A DNA stretch of 34,679 nucleotides from an uncultured Erysipelotrichaceae bacterium. GTDB taxonomy: Bacteria > Bacillota_I > Bacilli_A > Erysipelotrichales > Erysipelotrichaceae. Below, piece after piece: positions 15,344 through 23,635 of this stretch. Made by a program: the position numbers and the translations under genes. The notes beneath the pieces were generated by a model, which was not told the origin of the DNA, ran no database searches, and worked only from the letters and a program-made list of their open reading frames with translations. Every line of letters begins with the position of its first letter. Position 1 is the stretch's first letter. The DNA is taken from contig CALNCD010000120.1 of NCBI GenBank assembly GCA_937874965.1, positions 1 through 34,679 of the forward strand. Direction: 5' to 3'.

Positions 15344-16792
15344 ATGGGAAACGTTAAGTTTAGTTCAGGAGAGCAGATTCCTTTGGAAATGCACAAGGTC
15401 AGAGTAGTACAGAAGTTGAACCTGTTACCGGTAGAGCAACGTCAGGATGCCCTTTATCGTGCAGGGTTCAATACATTCCTATTGAAGAACAATGAAGTCT
15501 TTCTGGATATGCTGACAGACAGCGGTGTGAATGCCATGAGTGACAATCAGTTGGCAGCCATGATGCGGGCCGATGACAGCTATGCTGGCTCTGAGACATT
15601 CTACCGGCTTGAGAAGCAGCTGCAGAATGTTTTCGGAATGCTCTACTTCCTCCCCGCCCATCAAGGAAGAGCGTGTGAAAATATTATTGCCCATACGCTG
15701 GTGAAACAGGATCAGATCACGTTGATGAACTTCCACTTCACGACAACGAAAGCCCTGATTACATACATGGGAGGTTCAGTTGAAGAACTGGTGATTGATG
15801 AAGGGCTCAAGGTCAGCAGCGATCATCCCTTCAAGGGGAACATGAACCTTGAGAAACTCGAAGCACGCATTCAAGAACTGACTCCTGAAAAAATCAGCTT
15901 CATCCGGCTTGAAGCAGGAACAAATCTGATTGGCGGCCAGCCGATATCAATGGAAAACATCCGGGCGGTTTCCGCAATCAGCCGTAAACATTCCATTCCA
16001 TTTGTTCTGGATGCAAGTCTTCTCTCTGATAATCTTTATTTTATAAAGGTCAGAGAACCTGAATTCCGTGATAAACCGCTTCTTGAAATAACCCGTGAAT
16101 TAGGTGAACTCTGCGATATCATTTACTTCTCTGCGCGAAAGCTTGGCTGCGCCCGAGGTGGTGCTATCCTCACCAATTCACCCCGGTTGCATGAAGAAAT
16201 GCGTGCATTCATCCCGTTATTTGAAGGCTTTATCACCTATGGCGGTATGAGCGTTCGGGAAATGGAAATCCTGGCGGTCGGTCTTGAAGAAACCCTTGAT
16301 ATGGAAGTGATCGAACAAACCCCGATTTTTATCGATGAGTTGGCAAAGGAACTTGAAAAGAACGGTGTCCCTGTCGTTACACCACACGGAGGACTTGGCT
16401 GCCATATCAACGCCTCTGCCTTTGTTGATCACATACCCCAAGCAGAATACCCAGCAGGAGCCCTGGCAGCAGCGATCTACTTGACCAGCGGTGTCCGCGC
16501 CATGGAAAGAGGCACTCTCTCTGAACAACGCAACCCTGATGGGAGCGAACACCTCTCTGAAATGGAACTGGTCCGTCTGGCCATTCCGAAACGGGTCTTC
16601 ACCCTGTCACAGATCAAGTACGTTGCAGACCGTATCTCCTGGTTGTATCAGAACCGTACAATGATTCAAGGTCTTGAATTTACAGAAGAACCGGACGTGC
16701 TGCGCTTCTTCTTCGGCCGCCTGAAAGAAACAACGCCTTGGGCAGACTCCCTTTCCAGGAAATTCAGAGACGACTTCAACGATAGTCTATAA
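15344..16792 (+). CDS. Tyrosine phenol-lyase/tryptophanase-family PLP beta-eliminating lyase
   Basis: A 482-residue fold-type I PLP enzyme. ATG at 15344 follows GGAGGTTGAT. Family motifs: LLTDSGVNAM-like opening, PAHQGRACENI, GGQPISMENIRAV, VLDAS with the PLP-pairing Asp, the Schiff-base Lys in SARKLG, and RLAIPKRVFT. Residues that separate the two enzymes favour tyrosine phenol-lyase: FHFTTT (Thr where tryptophanase has Asp) and VRAMERG (Arg where tryptophanase has a hydrophobic residue). The Arg that follows the PLP Asp in both enzymes (DATR/DSAR) is Leu here (DASL), so activity may differ. It has a ~20-residue C-terminal extension. Annotation pipelines may call it tryptophanase. It is controlled by a T-box that reads as Tyr. 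Confidence 0.85.
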   Translation: MGNVKFSSGEQIPLEMHKVRVVQKLNLLPVEQRQDALYRAGFNTFLLKNNEVFLDMLTDSGVNAMSDNQLAAMMRADDSYAGSETFYRLEKQLQNVFGMLYFLPAHQGRACENIIAHTLVKQDQITLMNFHFTTTKALITYMGGSVEELVIDEGLKVSSDHPFKGNMNLEKLEARIQELTPEKISFIRLEAGTNLIGGQPISMENIRAVSAISRKHSIPFVLDASLLSDNLYFIKVREPEFRDKPLLEITRELGELCDIIYFSARKLGCARGGAILTNSPRLHEEMRAFIPLFEGFITYGGMSVREMEILAVGLEETLDMEVIEQTPIFIDELAKELEKNGVPVVTPHGGLGCHINASAFVDHIPQAEYPAGALAAAIYLTSGVRAMERGTLSEQRNPDGSEHLSEMELVRLAIPKRVFTLSQIKYVADRISWLYQNRTMIQGLEFTEEPDVLRFFFGRLKETTPWADSLSRKFRDDFNDSL

Positions 16793-16801
16793 GCAAACAA
16801 A

Positions 16802-16837
16802 ACACGATTACATCAGGTTGATGAATCGTGTTTTTCT
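16802..16837. terminator. Bidirectional intrinsic terminator
   Basis: ACACGATT (16802-16809) pairs with AATCGTGT (16824-16831), with T-rich tracts on both strands (TTTTTCTTC forward, TTTTG reverse). It serves the lyase gene and the convergent small membrane protein. Confidence 0.85.
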
Positions 16838-16846
16838 TCGTTGTTC

Positions 16847-17209
16847 TTAAAGATCCTTCACTCTCATCCGCTGAATTCCTTCCCGCTTATTGCGTATACG
16901 TGCATACCGGTAAATGAGATAGAAGATCAGGGTCGGGATATTCAAGACCATAAATGTCATGGCAGCACTGATGAGCATATTCAAATCACTTCCTTGCGTA
17001 ACAACGATACCGTCCACAGTCATTCTGGACGCTCCAAACAGAATGAACGACAACGCAATCAAGCCAGCAAAAGCAAGTGAAAGAAATACCAGGATCAATC
17101 CGTATTTGTGATCCCGGATTGAACTGAGATACACTTGCAGCACAATAATTCCTGCAATGAAACCAACTGAAATGACCGATAAAACGATAAATGTACCAAG
17201 ACTGACCAT
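16847..17209 (-). CDS. Small four-helix membrane protein, unknown function
   Basis: 120 residues with four predicted membrane helices (about 5-27, 37-59, 76-100 in the AAMTFMVLNIPTLIFYLIYRY region, the middle one broken by GASRMTVDG) and a basic C-terminal tail (RIRNKREGIQRMRVK). I do not recognise a family with certainty. It starts 4 bp after the DUF2089 gene, and such regulator/membrane-protein pairs are common in Bacillota, so the two probably act together. The start has AAGGAGAAAT upstream, within the end of the regulator. Confidence 0.75.
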   Translation of the reverse strand: MVSLGTFIVLSVISVGFIAGIIVLQVYLSSIRDHKYGLILVFLSLAFAGLIALSFILFGASRMTVDGIVVTQGSDLNMLISAAMTFMVLNIPTLIFYLIYRYARIRNKREGIQRMRVKDL

Positions 17210-17213
17210 AGAT

Positions 17214-17501
17214 CTATTTCTCCTTCTTATATGTTCTGATTAATAGTTTCGCCGTTTCAAAATCAAGCCGGTCATCCAAAGCAAGCTTCTTGATGAGCTT
17301 CACATACTCATCCTCCTCTTTATTTTCACTGATATTCAGCTTCGAAATCAGCCGATCAAGACGTAAACGGACGGTCGGATAGGTCACCCCATATAATGCT
17401 GATATTTCCTTCAGTGAACCGGATGCGAGAATAAAATTCCGAATAAACGAAAGATCATCATCATCTAGGGCTGTTATCCACTCTGGAATTGTCTGAATCA
17501 T
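17214..17501 (-). CDS. DUF2089-family helix-turn-helix protein
   Basis: A 95-residue protein with WITALDDDDLSFIRNFILASGSLKEISALYGVTYPTVRLRLDRLI, a helix-turn-helix of the DUF2089 type, and a helical C-terminal half (FETAKLLIRTYKKEK). It is likely a transcriptional regulator, probably of itself and the membrane protein behind it: two near-identical palindromes 21 bp apart overlap its promoter. ATG follows AAAGGAGAACGT. Confidence 0.85.
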   Translation of the reverse strand: MIQTIPEWITALDDDDLSFIRNFILASGSLKEISALYGVTYPTVRLRLDRLISKLNISENKEEDEYVKLIKKLALDDRLDFETAKLLIRTYKKEK

Positions 17502-17509
17502 ACGTTCTC

Positions 17510-17551
17510 CTTTAATAATATTAAAGTATCATTTAATTTTATTAAAGTCAA
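17510..17551 (-). promoter_or_regulatory. Promoter with two tandem 21-bp-spaced palindromic operators
   Basis: On the minus strand TTGACT (17546-17551), 17 bp, TACTTT (17523-17528). ACTTTAATA is followed by a near-symmetric ATTAAA twice, exactly 21 bp apart. One copy (17531-17548) lies in the spacer and touches the -35; the other, the 17-bp palindrome at 17510-17526, overlaps the -10 and start. Probable binding sites of the DUF2089 protein (inference). Confidence 0.65.
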
Positions 17552-17570
17552 GACCTCATTTCATCTACAG

Positions 17571-17597
17571 AAAAAGAACGACGTATGCTATCGTTCT
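17571..17597 (-). terminator. Terminator of the peptide/glycosyltransferase operon
   Basis: On the minus strand AGAACGA (17591-17597) pairs with TCGTTCT (17575-17581) followed by TTTTTC. It lies 12 bp beyond the stop of the nucleotidyltransferase gene and closes the ~10-kb operon. Confidence 0.85.
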
Positions 17598-17608
17598 TAA
17601 TATGCGTG

Positions 17609-18688
17609 TTATATATTCTGTTTCTTTACACCCAGCCGGTCTTTCAATTTCTTCCATTTCAGCGGACTCCGTAGTGCTTCTATATACCGCCTAATCCAAT
17701 ACCAAGGCAATCTCAAGGGATATGCTTTAAGGGCAGGATAGATTCCCTGCATATAGTTCAAGTTCGGGAATAAGACAAAGCAGAGATATTTGAAACGGCT
17801 GGGGTGCTGTGCCCGTTGATTGGCGAGTCCTATGGATTCTGTACCGAACAAGCCGGACTGAATCATCTTTTCTTCAATTCTTCCTCCCTTCAATATCCCT
17901 TGATCGAACCATGCCGTTATCACAGACCAGGCTTCTTCATAGACAGGTTCCAATCCCAAGTCCTTTAACATGGCCTTGATCCATGGGTTCGTATCCAGGG
18001 TATATGTCTTCAAGACCAAGTACACATCCAAGCCTAGACGAATCCCGGCACCATTCACTGCCTCAAGATGCTTAAGGAAATGAACAATGACAAATAAAGC
18101 ATGGATTTCCAGGGGCAGCTCCTTACCAGAGAGCATCTGCCCTTCAACCGGCAGAAAGAACTGATAGAAGCTCTGATCATTGATTGAAAACAAATGATGA
18201 TGAACTTCAACTAAAACATGGTGAGGACTTTGATAGATATCATGGTTGGTATGTCCATAAGCAATGACTTGGTACTTGCGATCAGTCAAAAGATCGCGCA
18301 GATGTTCACGATGCTTCTCAGGAATCAAGACATCAACATCCGATGTCCATCGATCCCATCGGTGATGATATACGTTCTTAATAAAAGAACCTTTGAAGAA
18401 AAACGATGGAATTCCCTGTTGGTTTAAGCATCGGGTAAGTTCTTCTTGATGGGCTTGCTGAAGTTCATCTTGGAGATTTGAAATAAGCGCTTCTTTTCGT
18501 AAGGTTTCCAGAAAGGCAGGGGGTAGGCTTGCGTTATCTTTAAGAACCTCATACAGCAGCGGCTGTAATCGATGAGCAGCACTGAGATCCATCACCGATT
18601 TCCACTGGTCTTGAGTCAAGGCCGTCTGCCAAGGAGCCAAACCAACATAGGCCTTCATACAGGCAATCAGAATAGCTTCAGTGTTCAT
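17609..18688 (-). CDS. NTP_transf_5-type nucleotidyltransferase family protein
   Basis: A 359-residue protein of the uncharacterised nucleotidyltransferase family seen beside lasso-peptide and PqqD-type clusters. The fingerprint is FFFKGSFIKN (Lys-Gly-Ser at 99-101) followed by DRWTSDVDVLI (acidic pair at 117-119), the Pol-beta-like GS...DxD active site. The start ATG (18686-18688) follows AAAGGAAAC and overlaps the ABC gene by 11 bp; upstream in-frame codons belong to that gene's 3' end. What it nucleotidylates (peptide, sugar or lipid) is unknown. Last gene of the operon, directly followed by a terminator. Confidence 0.85.
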   Translation of the reverse strand: MNTEAILIACMKAYVGLAPWQTALTQDQWKSVMDLSAAHRLQPLLYEVLKDNASLPPAFLETLRKEALISNLQDELQQAHQEELTRCLNQQGIPSFFFKGSFIKNVYHHRWDRWTSDVDVLIPEKHREHLRDLLTDRKYQVIAYGHTNHDIYQSPHHVLVEVHHHLFSINDQSFYQFFLPVEGQMLSGKELPLEIHALFVIVHFLKHLEAVNGAGIRLGLDVYLVLKTYTLDTNPWIKAMLKDLGLEPVYEEAWSVITAWFDQGILKGGRIEEKMIQSGLFGTESIGLANQRAQHPSRFKYLCFVLFPNLNYMQGIYPALKAYPLRLPWYWIRRYIEALRSPLKWKKLKDRLGVKKQNI

Positions 18689-20333
18689 CGGAGTGTTTCC
18701 TTTCAAGGTGAATCGTATGATCACTCCAGGTTTCAATCGTGGGGTTGTGACTGACAATCACAATTGTCTTGTCAGGCAATTGCTTCAGGTTATAAAGCAA
18801 CTGGCCCTCGGTCTGTGCATCCAGGGCACTGGTAGCTTCATCAAGAAGAATTATCGGAGTATTCATCAACAGCATGCGGGCAATGGAAATCCGCTGCGCC
18901 TGACCACTGGAAATTCCCTTCAGCTGCTCATCAATACGGGTTGAATACTGATCAGGCAATTGAAGAATGAACTCATGAATACATGCAAGTTTCGCCGATT
19001 CTATGACTTGATCCAAGGAAATATCCGGATTCATGAATGTAATATTTTCTAAGATTGTTCCCGCAAAAAGCAGATAAGACTGAGGGACATAACTCATGAA
19101 TCGGCGCGCACCTGTACCCAATATGGTGCGTGATCCATCCGTGTATTCGATTGAGATGATTCCGGATTGAGGTTCATATAAGCCAAGCATCAATTTAAAG
19201 ATGGTGGATTTGCCGATGCCGGAAGCCCCTGTAATGGCTGTTAGCTGATGAATGGGAATAACAGCAGTAAAATTCTCAAGCACCTGTTCGCGATGATATG
19301 CAAAATTTACCGCTTCAAAATGGATCGCTTCTACCGTACTGAAATTCTCAAGCGGTGCACTTGGATTCTCCTCATCTAGTTGTTCAAAATCCATGATACG
19401 CTGCGCGGAAGCCTGCATCAGGAACACTTGAGGCAATAGACCAGAAGCACTGCTGAAAGGGGCTTGAAGCTGTGCTGTTAGTTGAACAATCGCCATTAAC
19501 GAACCATAGCTTATTGAAGAAGTTGCCAGAAGAATGCTGGCCCATCCCAAAGCAATCAAATACGTCATCTGGGAAATAAAGCCAAGTCCAGAAGACGCCA
19601 GGATACTGATGCGGTTGCGCTTTAGATTGATACGGTAAAGAGGATTTTGAACAGTGTGCAGTTTATGGATAATCGCCTGAATACCATGAAAGATCTTAAT
19701 TGGAATCAAATGAGTTATGATTTCCTGTGAAAACGTTCGATTGCCTGCTTCCAGTGTCTTAGCTTCCAGATGAATAGCCAGGACCCTGCGCCGCAGTGAT
19801 GAACTTAAAACAACAAAGAGGATTCCTGCAGCAGCCAGAACGATGACGTAGATTACGCTAAAAAAACTTAAGGCAATGATGCTTGCCAGAATTTTGAATG
19901 CCATCTGCAGGAAACTGGGTGGAACACTCACCAGTGTATCCGCAATGGTTTGTGTATCCGAAAAGAAAAGCGTATTCCATTCGCCGCTGGAGAGGGCATC
20001 AACCGCGGTGTATTTTCGAGAAGCCAATGTTTCTGCCAGATGCTCTTGCTGCTTCATGACAAGCTTCAGACGGATTTTCTCCCGCTGATTATTCGCGAAT
20101 ACCGTTAACCCGAAGGTCATAACCATTAATAGTCCCAAGAAGATTAACTGAATCCTGATATGAAGCATATCTGCTGAAACTGCTGCATCAATAATATTAC
20201 GGGCAATAAATGCGAAGACAATGCCGGAAACACCGGTCAAGCTGTAAGCAAGCAGCACCAAGGCATAAACCCCGCTATTGCCTTTCAGCAGCCGAAGATA
20301 CCAAGCAAGATTGCTCTGTTTAAACCTCATCAT
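18678..20333 (-). CDS. ABC transporter, fused permease-ATPase exporter
   Basis: A 551-residue half-transporter. The N-terminal ~300 residues hold about six membrane helices (VYALVLLAYSLTGVSGIVFAF onward) of the ABC type 1 exporter fold. The C-terminal ATPase has Walker A TGASGIGKST, the signature ISSGQAQR (variant of LSGGQ), Walker B IILLDEATSALD and H-loop IVSHNP. There is no N-terminal C39 peptidase domain, so leader removal would fall to the neighbouring S26 peptidase. I start at ATG 20331-20333 (ATGATGAGG), which overlaps the S26 stop as ATGA behind GGAGGAAGC. Likely exports the modified peptide or flips a glycan carrier. Confidence 0.9.
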   Translation of the reverse strand: MMRFKQSNLAWYLRLLKGNSGVYALVLLAYSLTGVSGIVFAFIARNIIDAAVSADMLHIRIQLIFLGLLMVMTFGLTVFANNQREKIRLKLVMKQQEHLAETLASRKYTAVDALSSGEWNTLFFSDTQTIADTLVSVPPSFLQMAFKILASIIALSFFSVIYVIVLAAAGILFVVLSSSLRRRVLAIHLEAKTLEAGNRTFSQEIITHLIPIKIFHGIQAIIHKLHTVQNPLYRINLKRNRISILASSGLGFISQMTYLIALGWASILLATSSISYGSLMAIVQLTAQLQAPFSSASGLLPQVFLMQASAQRIMDFEQLDEENPSAPLENFSTVEAIHFEAVNFAYHREQVLENFTAVIPIHQLTAITGASGIGKSTIFKLMLGLYEPQSGIISIEYTDGSRTILGTGARRFMSYVPQSYLLFAGTILENITFMNPDISLDQVIESAKLACIHEFILQLPDQYSTRIDEQLKGISSGQAQRISIARMLLMNTPIILLDEATSALDAQTEGQLLYNLKQLPDKTIVIVSHNPTIETWSDHTIHLERKHSDEH

Positions 20334-20764
20334 TGCTTCCTCCATCGCTGCTTCAAGCCATCCATCAGCCGCAAGGCAAGATAGCGCGGAATAAAGAATA
20401 TAAAAATCATACCGACGTACCCGCGATAGCGCCATGAATCCACTTTGATTTCTTTTGATCCATGCGTGAAGGCAGTTAGCCGGCCAAGCTGTTGTTGCGG
20501 TGATACCCATTCACAAAAATAACGGTTATCCCCGCAAGCAAGCACTGATGCATGATATTTAAACATGACACGATGAAGAATATACACCCCGTCTTCACGA
20601 CGAAAGAGCACAACATCGCCTACCTTCAACGGTTTCTCTAGTCTTTCAATAACCACCAGATCCCGATCGTCATGCAGCATCGGCAGCATACTGCTTCCCA
20701 GAATACGGGTTACATAGCGGCCTTTTTCCAGTAATTCCGCTTCGATATGGGCTCTAGCCAACAT
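20330..20764 (-). CDS. S24/S26-family signal peptidase, Ser-His type
   Basis: 144 residues. The nucleophile region is GSSMLPMLHDDRDLVVIERL (about 23-42, SxMxPML), followed by KVGDVVLFRREDG and YILHRVM. His sits where bacterial type I signal peptidases have Lys, the SipW/ER-like Ser-His arrangement. CGDNRYFCEWV corresponds to box E (GDN). A hydrophobic C-terminal helix (YVGMIFIFFIPRYLALRLM) should anchor it in the membrane. It overlaps the HPrK-like gene by 11 bp and the ABC gene by 4 bp. In this setting it probably removes the leader of the YxKP peptides, perhaps near TS/G; this is inference. Confidence 0.85.
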   Translation of the reverse strand: MLARAHIEAELLEKGRYVTRILGSSMLPMLHDDRDLVVIERLEKPLKVGDVVLFRREDGVYILHRVMFKYHASVLACGDNRYFCEWVSPQQQLGRLTAFTHGSKEIKVDSWRYRGYVGMIFIFFIPRYLALRLMDGLKQRWRKQ

Positions 20765-21448
20765 TCAAAATCACCCGCCTCGCTTCCATCGCTGCATCAT
20801 AGTCAGGTAAACAAAACAAATCATACATCTTGACGCCCTTTAAGAACTGATCAAAGAGTTCAAAGAAAGCCGCTTGTTGCCTTGCCGTTCGGGGGAGCAA
20901 GACCTGGTTGAAAAGTTCAGGCATACGCATGGACACTGGAACTGATTCGCAATGATTGACAGGAGCCTGACGAATAAAAGCAATCGAGCTTACCGGACCA
21001 GTCTCATTAATCCCCCAGCCTTCTTTGCCGTTCCAGGGGGATCCGAATGCCAGAAATGAAGTACCTTCTTAATCAGGGGTTTATCACCATTAATAATTGT
21101 CACTTCATGCGGAAACAATTCTTGCCACAGCCGGATATGTGTTGATTTCCCGCTGCCGCTTACACCAGTAAACAAGAGAACCTGATCGTGGTACTTCAAG
21201 GCAGCTCCATGAAACAGGAAGACATCATACTCAATGAGAGCCAATGCGATTTTCCGATAGACGCAGATGCTTTCGCAATAACCCAGATCAAAAGATTCCC
21301 CAGCCTGTTCTGCTTGAATTTCCTCCAAGCTTGCCTGAATATGCACAAGTCCTGATGACCGGGAATAGTAATCCCGGCATTGATCAGCAATGAAATCAAA
21401 GTGATTATCAATAGTGATCGGTATTCCTGCAAGCTGAATAGTAATCAT
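20754..21448 (-). pseudogene. HPr kinase-like (HPrK) peptide-cluster kinase, frameshifted
   Basis: The first frame (21448 to about 21055) gives ~130 residues with the P-loop GVSGSGKST (about 95-103) after FLFHGAAL, then INGDKPLI. It then runs into a stop at about 20990. From 21050 the adjacent frame continues the family: AFGSPWNGKEGWGIN, then IAFIRQ and PELFNQVLLPR, to a stop at 20754-20756 that overlaps the S26 gene by 11 bp. One missing base around 21051-21056 explains both halves. HPrK-like kinases of this kind occur in lasso clusters, where PadeK phosphorylates the precursor C-terminus. Intact flanking overlaps suggest a recent mutation, phase variation or a sequencing error. Starts with ATGA overlap to the upstream glycosyltransferase. 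Confidence 0.85.
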
Positions 21449-22584
21449 ACGCCCTCCTTGTCAATGAGCTGTTGAAATAGATGGAGTGTCTGTTCGAGAA
21501 CATCGTGCTGTGAATAAACACTTGTCTCTGCACCCTTTTGGATATGGCTTAAAAGAGTCCAATTGTGATGGGAAAGATGTTTCAATGCGGCTGTCAACCC
21601 CTCGGTTGAGTTATCACAGAGATAGCCATTCACGCCATGTTCAACCAGTTCTTCACTGCCAGCCGTCTTTGTAGACAGCACCGGACAATGAAGAATGCGG
21701 GCTTCCGCAATGACAGTGCTGTATCCTTCCGCCCAGGAGGATGAAATCAAGCAATCCACCTGCTTTAAACAAGACCAGGGAAAGGCTTGATAGCCATGGA
21801 AATGAACCTGATCTGCAAGGCTCAATTGGCGTACAAGATGTTCAAGCTCAGCCTGCAATTCACCCGTTCCGATAATGTGCAAATCCCAGTCCTTTCGCTC
21901 CAATCGACACAACGCAAGTAAACATCGGTCAATTCCTTTCTGCGGCATGAGTTTCCCAATCATGAGAAACTGCTTTCTTGAATTCATGGATTGAAAAGAT
22001 CTCACAGCTGCGCTTTCTATGATATCTTTTTCATCCAGAAGGTTATGCAGGACACAGGTCGAATGAATAGATGTAAAACGAGACGCAAATTGCGCTTGAA
22101 CGCCCTTGGAAACGCAGATGACCTGATCCATTGACTGATACGCCTCTACTTCATGTCTGAATGACGGGAAGTATTTTTGAGAATACGGAAATGCGACAGG
22201 ATCAATATGAACCCAGGCAACCTTGGCAATACCCTTGACCTGACTGACAAGACGGGTTGGAATCCCTTCCAGATAAGCAACCAGCAGATCACTTTGTTGG
22301 ATATAAGCACGGGAAACAAGACAGGTCGGAACGTACTTCCAAAACCGCAGCATAAGATATCGCACTGTTTTTTTAATATTTCCAGGCAGCTTTCGTATCG
22401 ATTTCAACACAGTGACAGATGCCGCCTTTTGATAGTCGTCAAAGTATTCCCCATCATCAAAAAGTGCGATAATCTCAATCCGGTAGTGCGGGCTCAAAGC
22501 TTTAACTAGATTCAGCAAGACTTTTTCAGCTCCGCCGACCCTGAAATCAACAATCACGAAGCTCAGATGCGGTTTACATGCCAT
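21445..22584 (-). CDS. GT4-type (GT-B fold) glycosyltransferase
   Basis: 379 residues. N-terminal VIVDFRVGGAEKVLLNLV is the GGAE signature of retaining GT4 enzymes; later come IGKLMPQKGIDR and SSSWAEGYSTVIAEARILHCPVL, the E-x7-E donor-binding region, then SEELVEHGVNGYLC. Cytoplasmic sugar transferase acting on an unknown acceptor. The ATG at 22584 overlaps the EpsG-like gene by 11 bp; an upstream GTG at 22608 is possible but lies deeper in that gene. It is one of four glycosyltransferases in this operon, so the product probably carries more than one sugar. Confidence 0.88.
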   Translation of the reverse strand: MACKPHLSFVIVDFRVGGAEKVLLNLVKALSPHYRIEIIALFDDGEYFDDYQKAASVTVLKSIRKLPGNIKKTVRYLMLRFWKYVPTCLVSRAYIQQSDLLVAYLEGIPTRLVSQVKGIAKVAWVHIDPVAFPYSQKYFPSFRHEVEAYQSMDQVICVSKGVQAQFASRFTSIHSTCVLHNLLDEKDIIESAAVRSFQSMNSRKQFLMIGKLMPQKGIDRCLLALCRLERKDWDLHIIGTGELQAELEHLVRQLSLADQVHFHGYQAFPWSCLKQVDCLISSSWAEGYSTVIAEARILHCPVLSTKTAGSEELVEHGVNGYLCDNSTEGLTAALKHLSHHNWTLLSHIQKGAETSVYSQHDVLEQTLHLFQQLIDKEGV

Positions 22585-23635
22585 GATAAACACCATAAAC
22601 CGGATCACGAAGAATAAGCAGGAATTTCAAGATGAAATAGCCCAGTAGTGCTGCAAGACTCAGTGCACTGATCAGCCACTTCTTGTTTCGCTGATGACGT
22701 CTTAGATAAAGGTCATATGCCATATCCGCTATCATAAAAACTTCCAAGTACTTGAAATAGATTGACCCTCTTAGGGCAACTTGCTGAATTGAATTGAAAC
22801 CCACAAAGATCAGAATGCCTGCAAAGTATCCATTTAATAGCCGCAAATGACGGGATGACGATGACCGCGAACAAAACAGATAGTAACTGACAAACACCCA
22901 GCAGCGAATCAACAGGGTAACTGAAAAAACTGTTCCAGATTGACCCGCATACAGTGCTAGCTTTTCACTGAGGTAAACATTATGCAGCAGCTGTGCGTTG
23001 ATGAACCCCAGAACTCCAAACAGATTCACAAACGATAAAGCAATCGCAATCATAAACGTGGCCATAAAAAACGGCTTCCGATATCGCTTAGCTGAAATGA
23101 ATTGAAACAACACGAAGAATATTGCGGAATAATGAAAACTTGTTGCCAGAAGCACTAGAACATTAAAAGTTATCTTATGATTCTGAAGTTCAAAAGCGAG
23201 TGCCAAGGAAACAATCCCTAACGCTAAACCAAAGCGCATCTGTTCCATATCCGAATAAATTAAATAACTTAAAAAGTAGACTAGCCAGGACACATAGGGG
23301 AAGACACTGATCTTATTGATTGCAATTGCTTTTGTCAGAAGCGCTGTTCCCGCGATAAAAGCCATGAATGAATAGAAACCCATATTGCTCGAACGGAAAA
23401 TATGAATTAATAAGGCAAAGCCTTTTTCGTAGATCGTATGAATAACATTGCTCATTCCGTTGATTTCAATATAGATAATGTAGTAATTCTCATAATCATA
23501 CCCATATCTGAAACGGAAAGCCGCAATAAAAATTAATCCTATGATCAGAATCATTGAAAACTCATTCAGTTGATTGAGCCGCATTGCCCGCACAATACAG
23601 AACAGGATAATGCCAAGATAAAGAATAAATATCAT
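22574..23635 (-). CDS. EpsG/Wzy-like polytopic membrane protein
   Basis: 353 residues with roughly ten hydrophobic helices. The FRYGYDYENYYIIY segment (about 43-56) is characteristic of EpsG-family proteins, which are regarded as polymerases or ligases of exopolysaccharide repeat units. In the absence of a phosphoglycosyltransferase or Wzx flippase, it could instead transfer a lipid-linked glycan to the exported peptide (inference). It overlaps the preceding GT2 gene by 4 bp (ATGA). Confidence 0.82.
   Translation of the reverse strand: MIFILYLGIILFCIVRAMRLNQLNEFSMILIIGLIFIAAFRFRYGYDYENYYIIYIEINGMSNVIHTIYEKGFALLIHIFRSSNMGFYSFMAFIAGTALLTKAIAINKISVFPYVSWLVYFLSYLIYSDMEQMRFGLALGIVSLALAFELQNHKITFNVLVLLATSFHYSAIFFVLFQFISAKRYRKPFFMATFMIAIALSFVNLFGVLGFINAQLLHNVYLSEKLALYAGQSGTVFSVTLLIRCWVFVSYYLFCSRSSSSRHLRLLNGYFAGILIFVGFNSIQQVALRGSIYFKYLEVFMIADMAYDLYLRRHQRNKKWLISALSLAALLGYFILKFLLILRDPVYGVYHGM

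Noticed and set aside
15344..16792. Straightforward tryptophanase (tnaA)
   Set aside because: The tryptophanase Asp in FDTT is Thr (FTTT) and the discriminating position is Arg (MERG), as in tyrosine phenol-lyase. The Tyr specifier agrees, though naming remains uncertain.
20990..21060. Programmed -1 ribosomal frameshift in the HPrK-like gene
   Set aside because: No X-XXY-YYZ slippery heptamer or downstream structure is evident at the junction; a one-base deletion is simpler.
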